This document shows positions 26,601 to 39,386 of a stretch of 64,000 nt of DNA, piece after piece (the stretch's first letter is position 1; the number at the start of each line of letters is the position of its first letter). The DNA is from Arthrobacter humicola. Lineage in GTDB: Bacteria; Actinomycetota; Actinomycetes; Actinomycetales; Micrococcaceae. Below the pieces are notes generated by a model. That model was given only the letters and a program-made list of their open reading frames with translations. It was not told the DNA's origin and made no database searches. The stretch lies in contig NZ_JAFKON010000007.1 of the NCBI RefSeq assembly GCF_022803015.1, forward strand, positions 62,001-126,000, given 5' to 3'. A program made the translations under genes and the position numbers.

Positions 26601-28013
26601 TGGATCGCCTGGTCCGCCTGGATCGCCGGGACCGCCAGGGCCGCCGGGGCCGCCGGGACTGCCGGGACTGCCGGGGCCGCCTGAACCGCCGGGGCCGCCG
26701 GGATCGCCGGCCAGCACGGCCGCAGTGGTGGCGTCGTTCGCGGACAGTGTGACGCCGGGCAGGAAGCGCGCCGGCAACGGCACCGTGTCCGCCGGGCCAT
26801 GCAACAGCAGTCGGGTGCTCTCCGCCAGGGGATAGGCGGCCAGTTGCAGGATGAACGAGCGCATCAGTCCGGCCGTCGCGGGCGCGGGGCCGTGGACGGT
26901 CAACACCGCCGGGACCGGGTCCAAGGTCAGGGGCACCTGGCCGAGCGGCGGTGGCCGAAAGCCGGCGTCGGGTGGTTCGGGCCGGATGTTCGCGCTCTGT
27001 TCCGCCAGCCCGAGCCGCAGGCAGATGTCCGGCGGCTCCCCGCCAGGCGCACGGGCTGTGGGGGGCACCGCAGCCGCGCAACCAATGGTCAGGTCAGCCG
27101 CGGAGGGTGCGGCGTGCCGGCGTCGTTCCCTGTCCTGCAGGGCGGCCCCCGCCACAGCGGCCTGGAACTCGCGGCGCTGGCGGCGGCCCGAAAGAAACGG
27201 GACCAGGACGGACACGCCAGAGACTGCGGTGAAGGCCAAGAACATCCACATGCCGGTGAGAAATGCCAGGCCGACGCCGACCAGGAGCGGCAACACCGCG
27301 GCCAGCGCCATGGCGGCCCGGTGGCCTGGGGCGGCGGTGCCGCGGACGACCAGCGGCGCGGCCACGCTGGAGCCTGCCAGCGACGTCACGGCGTCCGGGG
27401 CAGCACGGGGCACACCCGATGGCCAGAGCCGGAGCGAGATAGTGGAGTCGCCGCAGCGGATCGAGGACGCCGTGGTCACCGGGGCCTTTCGCACGCTCCG
27501 GCCATCGACGCTGGTGCCGTTCGCACTGCCGAGGTCCATGATCGTGACGTCCGAGTCCGCCACGTCCAGGCGCGCGTGCTCCCGGGAGAGCGCGGCATCA
27601 GGGATCACGACCTCGGTGCCGGCGCGTCCGATCCGGAACCTTCCCCGCCGCAGGGCGACAAGCGTGCCCGCGCCGGGACCGCTGTCCACGGCGAGCAGCA
27701 ACGTGGCAGCGTGCCGTTGGCCCGGCCCGGAGCGGAATGCCGCGCCCGATCCCGTCACGAGCCCAGCACCCTCAACCAGCACAGCACCCTGGACCAGGGG
27801 AGGCACGCCAACGGTCATGACGGCGACCGGAGCTCCCCGGACCGACAGCTCACCGGTCCCGTAGCGCCGGGCGACGGCAGCCTCCAGGTCCGCGCCCGGG
27901 CACGGGTCGGGGACCTCGACGGAGAGCTCAATGAGCTGCCCGTCCGGCGTCGTACCGGCTGCGGGGGCGCGCTGCATCAGGCTGCTGGGCGCGAGAGTGC
28001 AGTGGTAAATCAT
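23619..28013 (-). CDS. FHA-FtsK/SpoIIIE (EssC-like) ATPase with collagen-like insert
   Basis: The product is 1464 residues. An N-terminal domain (1-110) is followed by a forkhead-associated domain (about 123-175; [22 protein letters not shown]) and two membrane helices (about 234-275). A Gly-Pro-rich collagen-like tract (436-478) comes next. The FtsK/SpoIIIE ATPase has Walker A GTTGSGKS (645-652) and Walker [10 protein letters not shown] degenerate second ATPase region follows, then a third with GGPGSGKS at about 1275-1282. This is the layout of EssC/EccC, the type VII secretion motor. No WXG100, EccB, EccD or mycosin gene is near, so it is an orphan. The ATG at 28013 has GGAAAGG nine bases upstream; an ATG at 28022 is the alternative. 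Confidence 0.85.
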   Translation of the reverse strand: MIYHCTLAPSSLMQRAPAAGTTPDGQLIELSVEVPDPCPGADLEAAVARRYGTGELSVRGAPVAVMTVGVPPLVQGAVLVEGAGLVTGSGAAFRSGPGQRHAATLLLAVDSGPGAGTLVALRRGRFRIGRAGTEVVIPDAALSREHARLDVADSDVTIMDLGSANGTSVDGRSVRKAPVTTASSIRCGDSTISLRLWPSGVPRAAPDAVTSLAGSSVAAPLVVRGTAAPGHRAAMALAAVLPLLVGVGLAFLTGMWMFLAFTAVSGVSVLVPFLSGRRQRREFQAAVAGAALQDRERRRHAAPSAADLTIGCAAAVPPTARAPGGEPPDICLRLGLAEQSANIRPEPPDAGFRPPPLGQVPLTLDPVPAVLTVHGPAPATAGLMRSFILQLAAYPLAESTRLLLHGPADTVPLPARFLPGVTLSANDATTAAVLAGDPGGPGGSGGPGSPGSPGGPGGPGGPGDPGGPGDPGGPGGPPVHGEGFDRGVLILWNTPAQSGAAPGPGAAGAGPPFRAMAAAHGWRVIECSPEPGSGVHPGIVLGRRGALIRPGSPPVDFVPDLVPAEVFDRFCRGFSAARRTPATPPPVIPHHCSLSDVLPLAAQDISRRWSRSGAEAGLGTPVGAAVRGAVRIDLKADGPHFLVAGTTGSGKSEFLRTLAAGLAASHPPDRVNLLFIDFKGGSGLGPLTGLPHCVGMLTDLGAAQVERTLVSLRAEVRRREELLARANAPDLAAYEASPAAGPPVPSLVIIVDEFRILVDEAPGALAELMRIAAIGRSLGIHLIMATQRPQGALNADIRANVTTCIALRVQSGPESYDVMGSGLAAAIPIARPGRAFLIRGAQAPEEFQTATLTPRADPRSPGTVTVRTATDELTRPPAAAGFRADGSTGREADDGAVLAPLPAPALTPALAPAQGAAALIDAAAAVWQGLGTRRPRRPVADPLPALLPHPGSGPAGRYIVRLGRVDLPELQRVTELGWSPAGHGHLGLVGAETRAGDRILALAVEQLLAGRVESHLYILDAAGAFSGTAAESRVGAVAGLHEVRRAARVLRRVAEEATSRLGAPAGRPRPGLVLVVSGWGAWVSAFRSGPLAWAEDLVHDIVRDGSLAGITVLVSGGRELVTARFFAGLPNRIFFPLGSTDEGRLAWPRLPALEPVPGRVAVFGAFVPTPLATGHAAQLFEPAAAGGPRPTSGAVSTRPFRVDALPGSVTVDEVLARCGSGPGRRTRGPAAGPGAMPGPADVPVPAVALVLGVGGDELRPQGIQLPSGGVLAVLGGPGSGKSTLLAALPGMNPACAWLAPRPGTASGQYWSGLHASALAGTLDRTAIALADDADLLSPEANRALTSLNSLGWRVILTAGFGPGFGQRVDLAAIARGQGRAVLIRPRGFMDSEPFGVRFEPEHSPPPGRAVVISDGRATPVQLAALRPAVRPELLRADGGPDHISPGRHAARDGPLQGGRGSGCP
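26580..26708 (-). repeat. Collagen-like Gly-X-Y coding repeat in the FtsK-like gene
   Basis: About 14 consecutive G-x-x triplets (GDP, GGP, GSP, GGS) run from residue 436 to 478. In DNA this is a degenerate 9-bp-periodic array of CCGCCNGGN-type units. It separates a small N-terminal domain from the ATPase core. Confidence 0.88.
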
Positions 28014-28042
28014 CCGCGGCATCCTTTCCGAGCGGCCGTCCG

Positions 28043-28079
28043 GTTCCACGGGTCCTGTTCCACGGGTCCGGTTCCACAG
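28043..28079 (-). repeat. 14-bp tandem repeat upstream of the FtsK-like gene
   Basis: GTTCCACGGGTCC(T/G) occurs at 28043-28056 and 28057-28070, with a partial copy (GTTCCACAG) at 28071-28079. It lies 30-66 bp before the FtsK-like start, so it could be a promoter-proximal operator. Confidence 0.7.
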
Positions 28080-28197
28080 TAGGGAGACTCCGGCCCGGCA
28101 GTGCCGGGGAAAATGATCCATGTGGAAAACGCTTCGGAGCGGCGCCGCTGCCCCCGCCATGCGGGGCTCCCGGACCCGTGACGGGGGTGGCATCTGA

Positions 28198-31484
<3,287 letters not shown>

Positions 31485-31485
31485 C

Positions 31486-32367
31486 GTGACAACCACGATT
31501 TCCGGGGAATTGACCCGCCCGGGGCTCGGTGGTGGATTTCGGGATCTTCGCCAGTCCAGTTTTCTGCTGAAACTGCTGGTCCGCAAGGAACTGAAAGTCC
31601 GCTACCGCGGCTCCGTTCTGGGACTCCTCTGGTCCTATGTGAAGCCCGCTGTGCAGTTCCTCGTGTTCTATGTGGCCCTGGGCGTCTTCCTGGGCCTGGA
31701 ACGCAGTGCACGGAACCCGGACGGCCTCTCGAACTATGCCGTGTATCTCTTCTCCGGAATCGTGCTGATCAACTTCTTCTCTGAAGCCCTCGGGAACTCC
31801 GCGCGATCGATCGTGAACAACGGCAACCTGATTAAGAAGATCTATCTTCCCCGGGAGCTGTTTCCGGTGGCGTCGGTCTGGGTCTCGGCCGTGCATTTCT
31901 TCCCCCAGCTCGTTGTCCTGGTGATCGGATGCGTCGTCGCCGGGTGGCACCCGGACGCCTTCCAGCTCCTGGCGGCGGTAGGCGGATTCGCCATTGTTGG
32001 CTTCCTGGCCACCGGGCTCGGGCTGTTGTTCGGGGCCGCCAACGTGTACTTCCGTGATTCGGAAAACCTCGTTGACATGCTCCTGATGGTGGCGACCTGG
32101 GCATCGCCCGTCATGTACTCCTGGACCATGGTGGAAGCAAAGCTGGGACCCGGGCTCTTCGCCCTCTACCAGGCAAACCCCATCACGGTCGGCGTCGAGT
32201 TGTTCCACTATGCCTTCTGGTACCCCACAACTGACGGTTCCGCCGCGATGCCGCCGAACCTGTTCAGCCTGTGGCTGCCGGTCGGCATGATCATCTCGCT
32301 GGTGGTCCTGGCACTGGGACAGCTAACTTTTCGGCGGCTTGAAGGCCGCTTTGCCCAGGAGCTCTAA
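31486..32367 (+). CDS. wzm: Polysaccharide ABC transporter permease (Wzm/RfbD type)
   Basis: This 293-residue ABC-2 family permease has six predicted membrane helices. KELKVRYRGSVLGLLWSYVKP near residue 35 is the usual entry signature of Wzm/TagG/RfbD exporters. With the next gene it would export a lipid-linked glycan across the membrane. In M. tuberculosis wzm-wzt lie beside a galactofuranosyltransferase, as here. The GTG start is two bases after the GlfT2-like stop, and the next gene starts immediately after its stop. Confidence 0.93.
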   Translation: MTTTISGELTRPGLGGGFRDLRQSSFLLKLLVRKELKVRYRGSVLGLLWSYVKPAVQFLVFYVALGVFLGLERSARNPDGLSNYAVYLFSGIVLINFFSEALGNSARSIVNNGNLIKKIYLPRELFPVASVWVSAVHFFPQLVVLVIGCVVAGWHPDAFQLLAAVGGFAIVGFLATGLGLLFGAANVYFRDSENLVDMLLMVATWASPVMYSWTMVEAKLGPGLFALYQANPITVGVELFHYAFWYPTTDGSAAMPPNLFSLWLPVGMIISLVVLALGQLTFRRLEGRFAQEL

Positions 32368-33093
32368 ATGGCCAACGCGATTGAAGTGTCCAATGTCAGC
32401 AAGGAGTTCGTGCTCCGCCACACCCGTTCCATCAAGGAGGCGGTTGTCTGGCTCGTGAAGGGCCGCAAGGGTGATCTTTCCAAGAAGTTCCACGCCCTGA
32501 AGGACGTCTCCCTGATGGTGGAGACGGGGGAGACCGTGGCGCTGCTCGGCCTCAACGGCTCCGGCAAGTCCACCCTGCTCAAGCACATCTCCGGCGTGAT
32601 GCTCCCGGATTCCGGCAGCGTCTATACACGCGGCCGCGTGGCCGGGCTGATCGAGGTCGGGGCGGGTTTCCATCCTGACCTGTCCGGCCGCGACAATGTG
32701 TACCTCAATGGAGCGATCCTGGGGATGACGGAGAAGCAGATCAACGAACGCTTCGACGCGATCATCGAATTCTCCGAGATCGGCGAATTCATCGACACGG
32801 AAGTCAAGTTCTATTCGTCCGGCATGTACCTGCGCCTGGCGTTTTCCGTGGCAGTCCACACTGATCCCGAGGTCTTCCTGATCGACGAAATCCTCGCCGT
32901 CGGTGATGAGCCGTTCCAGCGCAAGTGCATAGCCAAGATTCAGGAACTGGCCCAGCAGGGCAAGACGCTGGTGGTTGTCAGCCACGACCTTGACCTGGTG
33001 TCGCGCATCTGTTCCCGGGGTGTCTATCTCGAGCATGGCAACGTATTATTCGACGGACCTATTCATGAGGCCGTTGCCCGCCTCCGGGCGTAG
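32368..33093 (+). CDS. wzt: Polysaccharide ABC transporter ATPase (Wzt/RfbE type)
   Basis: This 241-residue ATPase has Walker A GLNGSGKS, a signature-like segment (FYSSGMYLRLAFSVA), Walker B VFLIDEIL and the H-loop VVSHD. The N-terminal REV-type extension (HTRSIKEAVVWLVKGRKG) is typical of Wzt/TagH. It lacks the C-terminal carbohydrate-binding domain of some O-antigen Wzt proteins, so export should not depend on a chain-end cap read by this subunit. A strong hairpin follows its stop, closing the operon. Confidence 0.94.
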   Translation: MANAIEVSNVSKEFVLRHTRSIKEAVVWLVKGRKGDLSKKFHALKDVSLMVETGETVALLGLNGSGKSTLLKHISGVMLPDSGSVYTRGRVAGLIEVGAGFHPDLSGRDNVYLNGAILGMTEKQINERFDAIIEFSEIGEFIDTEVKFYSSGMYLRLAFSVAVHTDPEVFLIDEILAVGDEPFQRKCIAKIQELAQQGKTLVVVSHDLDLVSRICSRGVYLEHGNVLFDGPIHEAVARLRA

Positions 33094-33123
33094 GCGGTAC
33101 CGCAACCGGTAACGGCAGCGCAT

Positions 33124-33160
33124 CTGTTGGGACCATGTCCACTGGACATGGTCCCAACAG
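33124..33160 (+). terminator. Terminator after the glf-wzt operon
   Basis: A perfect 17-bp stem (33124-33140 with 33144-33160) has loop ACT, 30 bp after the wzt stop. There is no T-tract. Confidence 0.78.
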
Positions 33161-33193
33161 GTTCCGGGCAAGCGCACCCAGTGCAAATTAACG

Positions 33194-35386
33194 ATGACGT
33201 TGTTTGAAAACCGAAAGAGAACCGTGACCTCTGAGCCGTCGGCGGCTGTCCTGCCCCAGCCCCAGGGCTCCCCCGAGCGGCCCAGACCCGCCAGCAACAA
33301 GGGTGTTACCAGCGCGGGAAGGAACGGCCGGCGACTGGACATCCAGGGGCTGCGCACCCTGGCGGTGGGCATGGTGATCATCTATCACGTCTGGCCCGGT
33401 ATTCTCCCCGGCGGTTTTGTCGGGGTCGACGTCTTTTTCGTCATCTCCGGCTTCCTGATCGTGGGATCGCTCGTCCAGGAACTGGCGCGTACCGGACACA
33501 TCCGGCTCTCTAATTTCTACGCGAAACGGATCAGGCGCCTGTTGCCGGCTGCCACCACGGTTCTGCTGGCGACCATGCTGGGCGCCGTGGTCCTGCTGCC
33601 GCAGAACCGTTGGCAGTCCATTTCCCTGGACGTCATCATGTCCGCCCTGCAAGTGCAGAACTGGAACCAGGCCTTCAGCGTGGACAGTTACGCCGCGGCG
33701 ACCGCCCTGGTGTCTCCGGTGCAGCACTTCTGGTCCCTGGCCGTGGAAGAGCAGTTCTACCTGATCATTCCCGTCATCCTGCTGGCGGGAGTGGCCGTCA
33801 CTGTGAAACGGCGCTTACGGATCGAAACCGTCTCCTTGTGGATCCTGGCGGTGGTGTCGCTGGCGTCCTTCGTCCACAGCGTCGCCTTCTCGTCCTCCCA
33901 GCACGACATGGCGTACTTTGCGACCACCACGCGGATCTGGGAGCTGGGCGCCGGGGGCATCGGCGCCTTGCTGATTCCCAAATTGTGCCTGGGCCCGGTG
34001 CGGGCGTGGCTTTCGGGTTGGATCGGCCTTGGTGTGATCGTCTTTTCCGCGATGGCACTCTCCGTTGCGATGGACTTCCCGGGCAGCATCGCCCTCCTGC
34101 CCGTCGCGGGGACATTGCTGCTGCTCGCCGCCGGTTCGCCGGCGGCCGAACCGGCCACTCCGGGCAGCCCTGCCGGTTACTCGGCAAGCCGGGTCCTCAG
34201 CCTGCGGCCAGTGACCTACATCGGCGATCTCTCATATTCCCTGTACCTGTGGCATTGGCCCGTCGTCGTGATCTACGTCTTCCACCTCGGGCGGGTTCCG
34301 GGCGTCATCCAGGGAACCGCCATGGTGGCCATCAGCCTGGCCCTGGCGGTCGCCTCCTACCACCTCGTCGAGCAGAAGTTCCGGCACGGAACCCCATCCG
34401 CCCAAGGATCGCCGCCTGGACGGTGGGGATTGCTGCGCCGGAATGCCTTCGTCCTGGCAGCAGGACTGATCGTGGCGTCGACGCTGGCAGCGGCGGTGCC
34501 GTGGGGCGTCGTGGAAGCCAAGTCGCAGCAGCTGAACGCGGCCATGAACCTGCGCGACTATCCCGGCGCGACGGCGTTTGATCCCGTCCGGCCCGCCGCC
34601 GTCCCCGACGGCCTGCCCGTCCGGCCCGATCCCGCCGTCGCCGTGAAGGATGTGCCACTGACCTGGACGGAGACGTGCGGAAAGTTCAACCCGGCCGTCA
34701 CCGGGGTTGACCAATGCGTTTTCGGCGCGCCGGACGCCACCCAGACGGTGGTCGTCGTCGGGGACTCACACGCCGCGCAGTATGTGGATCCGCTCGTGAT
34801 TGCCGGCGCAGGCGGGGGCTGGACAGTACAGGCCATGGTCCGGAACGGATGCCCCTTCACGGCAGCGCCGGCCGCCAATGGCACCACTGTGTACCGCGGT
34901 TGCTCCGAACAGAACAAAGCCACGTTGCAGCGCATCCTGACGCTGCGTCCACAGTTGGTGGTGGTATCGGGAATGGCGCCGGCCGGCTACCGCGAAGCCC
35001 TCAAATGGACGTGGGCCAGCCCGGAAGAACTCGTCAACGGCTATGTCCAGCTCCTGAAGCCGCTCCGGGAAGCCGGGATCCGTGTGGCCGTCGTGCCCGA
35101 CACGCCGTATCCGGAATTTTCGGTACCGGACTGCGTCCAGGCCAATGGACCGGGCTCGCCCGCGTGCCAGTTCACCGTATCCGACGCCGGCACCGCCGCA
35201 GACCCCCTGCAGCTGGCCGGAGCGCGGGTGCCCGGCGTCGAGGTTCTGGATATGTCCGCCTATTTTTGCCGGCAGGGGATCTGCCCGGCCGTGATCGGCA
35301 ACGTGCTCGTATACCGGGACAACCATATGACCAACACCTTCGCCAAGACGCTGGCACCGGCGCTGGCCCGGCAGCTCAGCTTTTAG
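33194..35386 (+). CDS. Membrane acyltransferase with SGNH domain (OafA type)
   Basis: This 730-residue protein has an acyltransferase-3 domain with about 10 membrane helices (from RRLDIQGLRTLAVGMVIIYH at residue 49; catalytic-type His in IIYHVW). A C-terminal extracytoplasmic SGNH-hydrolase domain has VVVVGDSHAAQYVDPL near residue 519. Such fusions transfer acetyl or other acyl groups to exported polysaccharides or peptidoglycan. Its location suggests decoration of the locus glycan. About 50 N-terminal residues are disordered. The ATG has no clear Shine-Dalgarno box. Confidence 0.9.
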   Translation: MTLFENRKRTVTSEPSAAVLPQPQGSPERPRPASNKGVTSAGRNGRRLDIQGLRTLAVGMVIIYHVWPGILPGGFVGVDVFFVISGFLIVGSLVQELARTGHIRLSNFYAKRIRRLLPAATTVLLATMLGAVVLLPQNRWQSISLDVIMSALQVQNWNQAFSVDSYAAATALVSPVQHFWSLAVEEQFYLIIPVILLAGVAVTVKRRLRIETVSLWILAVVSLASFVHSVAFSSSQHDMAYFATTTRIWELGAGGIGALLIPKLCLGPVRAWLSGWIGLGVIVFSAMALSVAMDFPGSIALLPVAGTLLLLAAGSPAAEPATPGSPAGYSASRVLSLRPVTYIGDLSYSLYLWHWPVVVIYVFHLGRVPGVIQGTAMVAISLALAVASYHLVEQKFRHGTPSAQGSPPGRWGLLRRNAFVLAAGLIVASTLAAAVPWGVVEAKSQQLNAAMNLRDYPGATAFDPVRPAAVPDGLPVRPDPAVAVKDVPLTWTETCGKFNPAVTGVDQCVFGAPDATQTVVVVGDSHAAQYVDPLVIAGAGGGWTVQAMVRNGCPFTAAPAANGTTVYRGCSEQNKATLQRILTLRPQLVVVSGMAPAGYREALKWTWASPEELVNGYVQLLKPLREAGIRVAVVPDTPYPEFSVPDCVQANGPGSPACQFTVSDAGTAADPLQLAGARVPGVEVLDMSAYFCRQGICPAVIGNVLVYRDNHMTNTFAKTLAPALARQLSF

Positions 35387-35450
35387 GCAGCGGCTGCGGA
35401 ACCTGTCCCGCGGGCCGCGGGCCCACGGCCCAGGGACCGGAGCAGCCTTC

Positions 35451-35486
35451 GGGCAAGGTGCCGCTGCAGGCTGCGGCACCTTGCCC
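35451..35486. terminator. Convergent terminator hairpin
   Basis: A perfect 14-bp stem (35451-35464 with 35473-35486) has an eight-base loop that itself contains GCAGGC. It lies between the convergent acyltransferase and DUF6541 genes, in a GC-rich 124-bp gap. Confidence 0.72.
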
Positions 35487-35510
35487 CGCAGCCTGCGGCA
35501 CGCCGGGGGT

Positions 35511-37505
35511 TCAGTTCCCGCAGGCGGTGACCTTGTAGAGCTTCGCCTCGCCCTGGCTGTCAATGAGCTGCACGCCGGGGTTCGCTGCGAGGTTGCGCAG
35601 CCCGGGGGGAGTGTGGTCTCCGCCGTGGACTTCGACCGGACCGAAGTCCAGGATGTAGAAGGCATTCGCCGCGCGGACTGCCTGGCAGACGCTGGCGTCC
35701 GTCGTCACGTTGCCCATCGAATCGTAGATCCGCTTCACATCCGGGGAGACGTAGCTCATGACATGCAGCTGGGCCGACTTCCGCTCACCCAGCGCGTAGG
35801 ACAGCGCCGCACCGGTATAGGGATTGTCGATCAGCAGGGCATTATCGGGGACAGTCTGGGGCAGGCGCTTCATGAGCTGGAGCTCGTCGGTGGAGACCAG
35901 CGGCGAATCGGCGGCGAGCCTGTAGTTCCTCGAGCCCTGCTCAACCTCCAACTCCAGGCCGCCCTGCTGTCCCAGGGCGATAGCGGCCAGCACGACGGCG
36001 GCGATGCCTACGGTCCGGTAGGCCGCGGTTCCGGCGCGCCCCCAGCGCGGAGAGCCGTCAAGGGCCACCGCGAGGGCCTTGGACCGGCCGCGCATCGCCA
36101 GGACGCGGCGCCCTGCCCAGTCAATGCCGACGGCGACCAGCAGGACCGCAACCAGCGGCAGCAGGGCGGCAATCCGGTAGCTGTCGTTGTACCAGACGCC
36201 GGTGAGGACGTCCCGGGTTTCTGACTTGGTAAAGCCGGAGACCACAACGAACAGATAGGTGAACAAGGCGAAGACGGCAGCGATCCACACGCGCTGCCAG
36301 CGGTCCTGGAAGCACGCCCAGAGGCCGAGGAATACCAGGGGGGCGACGAGCCAGGCCAGTGCCAGGCCATCGGGGGAGATGGTGACGGCTTCGCCAATGG
36401 CCTTAGGAATGCTCTGGTACGGGCCCCAGAACGAAGCCTCGGGGGGTGGGCGCAGATTGGTCCACAGCAGGTCGAATGCGACGGCGTACCCGGCGACCGG
36501 CAACGCCAGCCTCAAGACGTACGAGCGGGCGCGGGCCTGCTTCCGCCGAAGGGCGGCGGCAGAGCGCCACACCAGCGTCACCACCATGGGCAGCGTCCAC
36601 GTCAGCCAGGCCATGAACGTCGTGGGATGGGCGACAATCAGGCCGGTGAGCGCCAGCAGCAGGGCAAGTATCGAGGCGAGATCGCGGCGGACAAGTCCGG
36701 GCGTCAACCCGGCACACGCCGCTGCCAGGGCGACGCTGGAGGGCAACACGCTAATGGCCAGCAGGTTGGGATACAGGACCCCAAAGTCCATCATGAGCAG
36801 GGGGAAGGCACCCAGCGACGCCGCCGCAATGCCTGCGGCGACCAGCGCGGCCGGGCGTCCTCCCACCACTGACCGCGCCAACAGGAGGCATCCCAACGGC
36901 CAGAACACGGCCGCAAGGACGATGCTGGTGATATTGACGGCGAGCGGGACGCTCGCGCCCGTTGCCATGGCGACGAGGGTGGCTACAGCGTTCCAGCCGG
37001 CCGGGTAGGCCCCGCCGCCGGTCATCGCACCCAGGGTCAATGACGACGCCTGGCCGGTATCCAGGGCAAACCTGACCGAATTCAGGTGGAAGACGGCGTC
37101 ATAAGTCTGGGAAATTGCCTGCGGGCTGCCGATCAGATGGACGGTGTGGACGGCGAGGAGCCCGCCGGCGATGACGGCTCCGGCCAGCGCCGCGAGGTCG
37201 CCGCGGACGTCCGGCACCCGCAACGGATTCAGACCGGTTGCGGCCGGGCCGGAGGGACGGAACCGCGCCGCCCACAAACCGAGCAGGGACAGAGCCACCG
37301 CCACCACGGCCACGGGGAGCAGCCCGAACCTCACCTTCAGGAACGGGGCCAACGTGGAGGTGATGACCACAACACCCACGCTCAAAGCGGGGGCAAGCGC
37401 CAGGGCGCTGAAGCCCCTGAATCGCAGTGCAACGGAGATGATCAGCCCGGGCAGGACCAGGACAGCGCAGGCGATCAGGACCTGCGGTAAGACGGACATC
37501 CACAT
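35511..37505 (-). CDS. DUF6541-type polytopic membrane protein
   Basis: This 664-residue protein has at least twelve predicted membrane helices in the first 480 residues and an extracytoplasmic C-terminal domain of about 170 residues that ends LYKVTACGN. An acid-containing loop (QTYDAVFHLNSVRFALD, about 134-150) sits where GT-C transferases carry their catalytic Asp. A GT-C-like role in glycan synthesis is therefore plausible but inferred. The pattern is that of the DUF6541 family of Micrococcaceae and relatives. It begins six bases after the rmlA stop on the same strand, so it is in the rmlA operon. Confidence 0.78.
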   Translation of the reverse strand: MWMSVLPQVLIACAVLVLPGLIISVALRFRGFSALALAPALSVGVVVITSTLAPFLKVRFGLLPVAVVAVALSLLGLWAARFRPSGPAATGLNPLRVPDVRGDLAALAGAVIAGGLLAVHTVHLIGSPQAISQTYDAVFHLNSVRFALDTGQASSLTLGAMTGGGAYPAGWNAVATLVAMATGASVPLAVNITSIVLAAVFWPLGCLLLARSVVGGRPAALVAAGIAAASLGAFPLLMMDFGVLYPNLLAISVLPSSVALAAACAGLTPGLVRRDLASILALLLALTGLIVAHPTTFMAWLTWTLPMVVTLVWRSAAALRRKQARARSYVLRLALPVAGYAVAFDLLWTNLRPPPEASFWGPYQSIPKAIGEAVTISPDGLALAWLVAPLVFLGLWACFQDRWQRVWIAAVFALFTYLFVVVSGFTKSETRDVLTGVWYNDSYRIAALLPLVAVLLVAVGIDWAGRRVLAMRGRSKALAVALDGSPRWGRAGTAAYRTVGIAAVVLAAIALGQQGGLELEVEQGSRNYRLAADSPLVSTDELQLMKRLPQTVPDNALLIDNPYTGAALSYALGERKSAQLHVMSYVSPDVKRIYDSMGNVTTDASVCQAVRAANAFYILDFGPVEVHGGDHTPPGLRNLAANPGVQLIDSQGEAKLYKVTACGN

Positions 37506-37511
37506 GAAGGG

Positions 37512-38375
37512 TTACGGCTCCAGGAGTTCGAGGAGGTACGCGCCGTACCCGCTCTTGACCAGCGGCTCGGCGCGCTGGCGGAGTTCATCGTCGCTCAGGA
37601 AGCCCTGGCGCCAGGCGATCTCCTCCGGGGCGCCGATCTTCAGGCCCTGCCGGTTCTCGACCGTCCGGATGAAGTTCGACGCGTCGTTGAGGTCATCGAA
37701 GGTTCCGGTGTCCAGCCAGGCCGTGCCGCGGGGCAGGATTTCGACGCGGAGCTTGCCCCTCTCGAGGTAGGTCCGGTTGACGTCGGTGATTTCCAGCTCG
37801 CCGCGGGGCGAGGGCTTCAGGTCCTTGGCGATCCCGACGACGTCGTTGTCGTAGAAGTACAGGCCGGGCACGGCGTAGTGGGACTTGGGCCGCTCCGGCT
37901 TTTCCTCCAGCGAGACGGCCTGGCCGGCGTCGTCGAACTCCACGACACCGTAGGCTTTGGGGTTCTTGACCCAGTAGCCGAAGACGGCGCCGCCGTCGAT
38001 GTTTTCATGCTTGCGCAGCTGGGTGCCCATCCCCTGGCCGTAGAAGATGTTGTCACCCAGCACCAGGGCAACGGTCTCGTTGCCGATGTGCTCCTCGCCG
38101 AGGATGAAGGCCTGCGCCAGGCCGTCGGGGGAGGCCTGCTGGACGTAGCTGAGGTTGACGCCGAACTGCGAACCGTCGCCGAGGAGGCGCTTGAACTGCT
38201 CGGCGTCATGCGGGGTGGTGATGATCAGGATGTCCCGGATGCCGGCCAGGATCAGCGTCGACAGCGGGTAGTAGATCATCGGCTTGTCGTATACCGGGAC
38301 GAGCTGCTTGCTGATGCCGTGGGTGATGGGATGGAGACGAGAGCCGGTCCCACCGGCAAGAATTATTCCGCGCAT
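37512..38375 (-). CDS. rmlA: Glucose-1-phosphate thymidylyltransferase
   Basis: This 287-residue enzyme makes dTDP-glucose, the first step to dTDP-L-rhamnose. The nucleotide motif [27 protein letters not shown], and [10 protein letters not shown] are all present. The ATG at 38375 gives the family-standard start MRGIILAGG, with AGGAGAGG about nine bases upstream. An ATG three codons earlier abuts that box. It is on the opposite strand and 5.3 kb from rmlB/rmlCD, with other polysaccharide genes between. Confidence 0.97.
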   Translation of the reverse strand: MRGIILAGGTGSRLHPITHGISKQLVPVYDKPMIYYPLSTLILAGIRDILIITTPHDAEQFKRLLGDGSQFGVNLSYVQQASPDGLAQAFILGEEHIGNETVALVLGDNIFYGQGMGTQLRKHENIDGGAVFGYWVKNPKAYGVVEFDDAGQAVSLEEKPERPKSHYAVPGLYFYDNDVVGIAKDLKPSPRGELEITDVNRTYLERGKLRVEILPRGTAWLDTGTFDDLNDASNFIRTVENRQGLKIGAPEEIAWRQGFLSDDELRQRAEPLVKSGYGAYLLELLEP

Positions 38376-38450
38376 GGTATACATCCTCTCCTACCGGTCT
38401 GCACTCGGCCAAACCCGTGGACGGCCTGCTGGCCCGCGTGCCCGGTGGTG

Positions 38451-39386
38451 TCAGGCCGAGTGCCGGCGCCCGGTCCGGCCGCGGAGGCCGTCGGCGGTGC
38501 CGCGGAGCGCCGAGCCGAGCCGGGCGGTGCGGCCGGGCGCCAGCAGGGTCACGATCAGCAGGTGCCGCAGATCGCCCCATATCCCGCCAGCCACCCAGGC
38601 GGGATACCGGACCGCGTACCGGCGGCCCGTGACGAGGCGGTTCCTGAAGATGTAGTAGTAGCGCCAGGTCGCGGCGGTGCGAACCTGCAGCGGGCGGCCG
38701 CCCGCCGGGACTGGCCGGCCAAACACCTTGGCCTCCACCATCGTTCCCAGGGAGTGGTCGAACTCCGCCGCCGCGAGGACGGTGGGCAGGCCCGCGGCGA
38801 GTGCGCGGTAATAGTACTCGGTGTCGACCAGGTCGATGAAGAGCTCTTCCCAGAACCCGCCAAGGACGTCCAGCGTGCCGGCCGGGATCAGGAGGCCCGA
38901 CTGGATCGGCTCCCGGCCCAGGGCGACGCCGTTCCGGGTCCCGGCGCGCAGCACCGGGTTTCCGTGGATCCTGGACGGGGAGATGAGGCCGGGTTCGACG
39001 CCGGCGGCCCGCGCGTCCGCGGCGGCACGGCGCAGCGCCTGCACATAACCGGCGGGCAGCAGGGAGTCCTGGTCCACGGTCAGGACGTATTCCGGGTTGC
39101 CGTGCCGGCGTGCCGTGCGGATGCCGGCGTTCAGGGCGGCGCCGATACCGGCGTTCTCCGGGAGGCGCACCACTTCTGCGCCGGCCGCGGCCAGCGCGGC
39201 GAAGATCGGCTCGAAGCCGGGGCCGCCGCCGTCGTCAACCACCACGACGGCGTCCACCTGCTCCCGCAGCGATTCGACGTTGCCGATCAGCGCAGCCGTC
39301 GGCCGGAACGCGGTGACGACGCCGGTGACGCCGGTGGCGCCCGTGGCAGGGACGGGGGATTCGCCGGTCACGTGGGGTTCGCTCAC
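38451..39386 (-). CDS. Glycosyltransferase family 2 (rhamnosyltransferase-like)
   Basis: This 311-residue GT-A enzyme has VVVVDDGGGPG near residue 45, the DxD-type VDQDS in YVLTVDQDSLLPAGYV, and DLVDTEYYYRALAAG as the acceptor-side acid motif. It resembles GT2 proteins that add rhamnose to surface polysaccharides, which fits the nearby dTDP-rhamnose genes. The specificity is inferred. The GTG at 39386 overlaps the upstream stop (GTGA); the longer frame upstream is antisense to the neighbouring gene and unlikely to be translated. Confidence 0.85.
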   Translation of the reverse strand: MSEPHVTGESPVPATGATGVTGVVTAFRPTAALIGNVESLREQVDAVVVVDDGGGPGFEPIFAALAAAGAEVVRLPENAGIGAALNAGIRTARRHGNPEYVLTVDQDSLLPAGYVQALRRAAADARAAGVEPGLISPSRIHGNPVLRAGTRNGVALGREPIQSGLLIPAGTLDVLGGFWEELFIDLVDTEYYYRALAAGLPTVLAAAEFDHSLGTMVEAKVFGRPVPAGGRPLQVRTAATWRYYYIFRNRLVTGRRYAVRYPAWVAGGIWGDLRHLLIVTLLAPGRTARLGSALRGTADGLRGRTGRRHSA

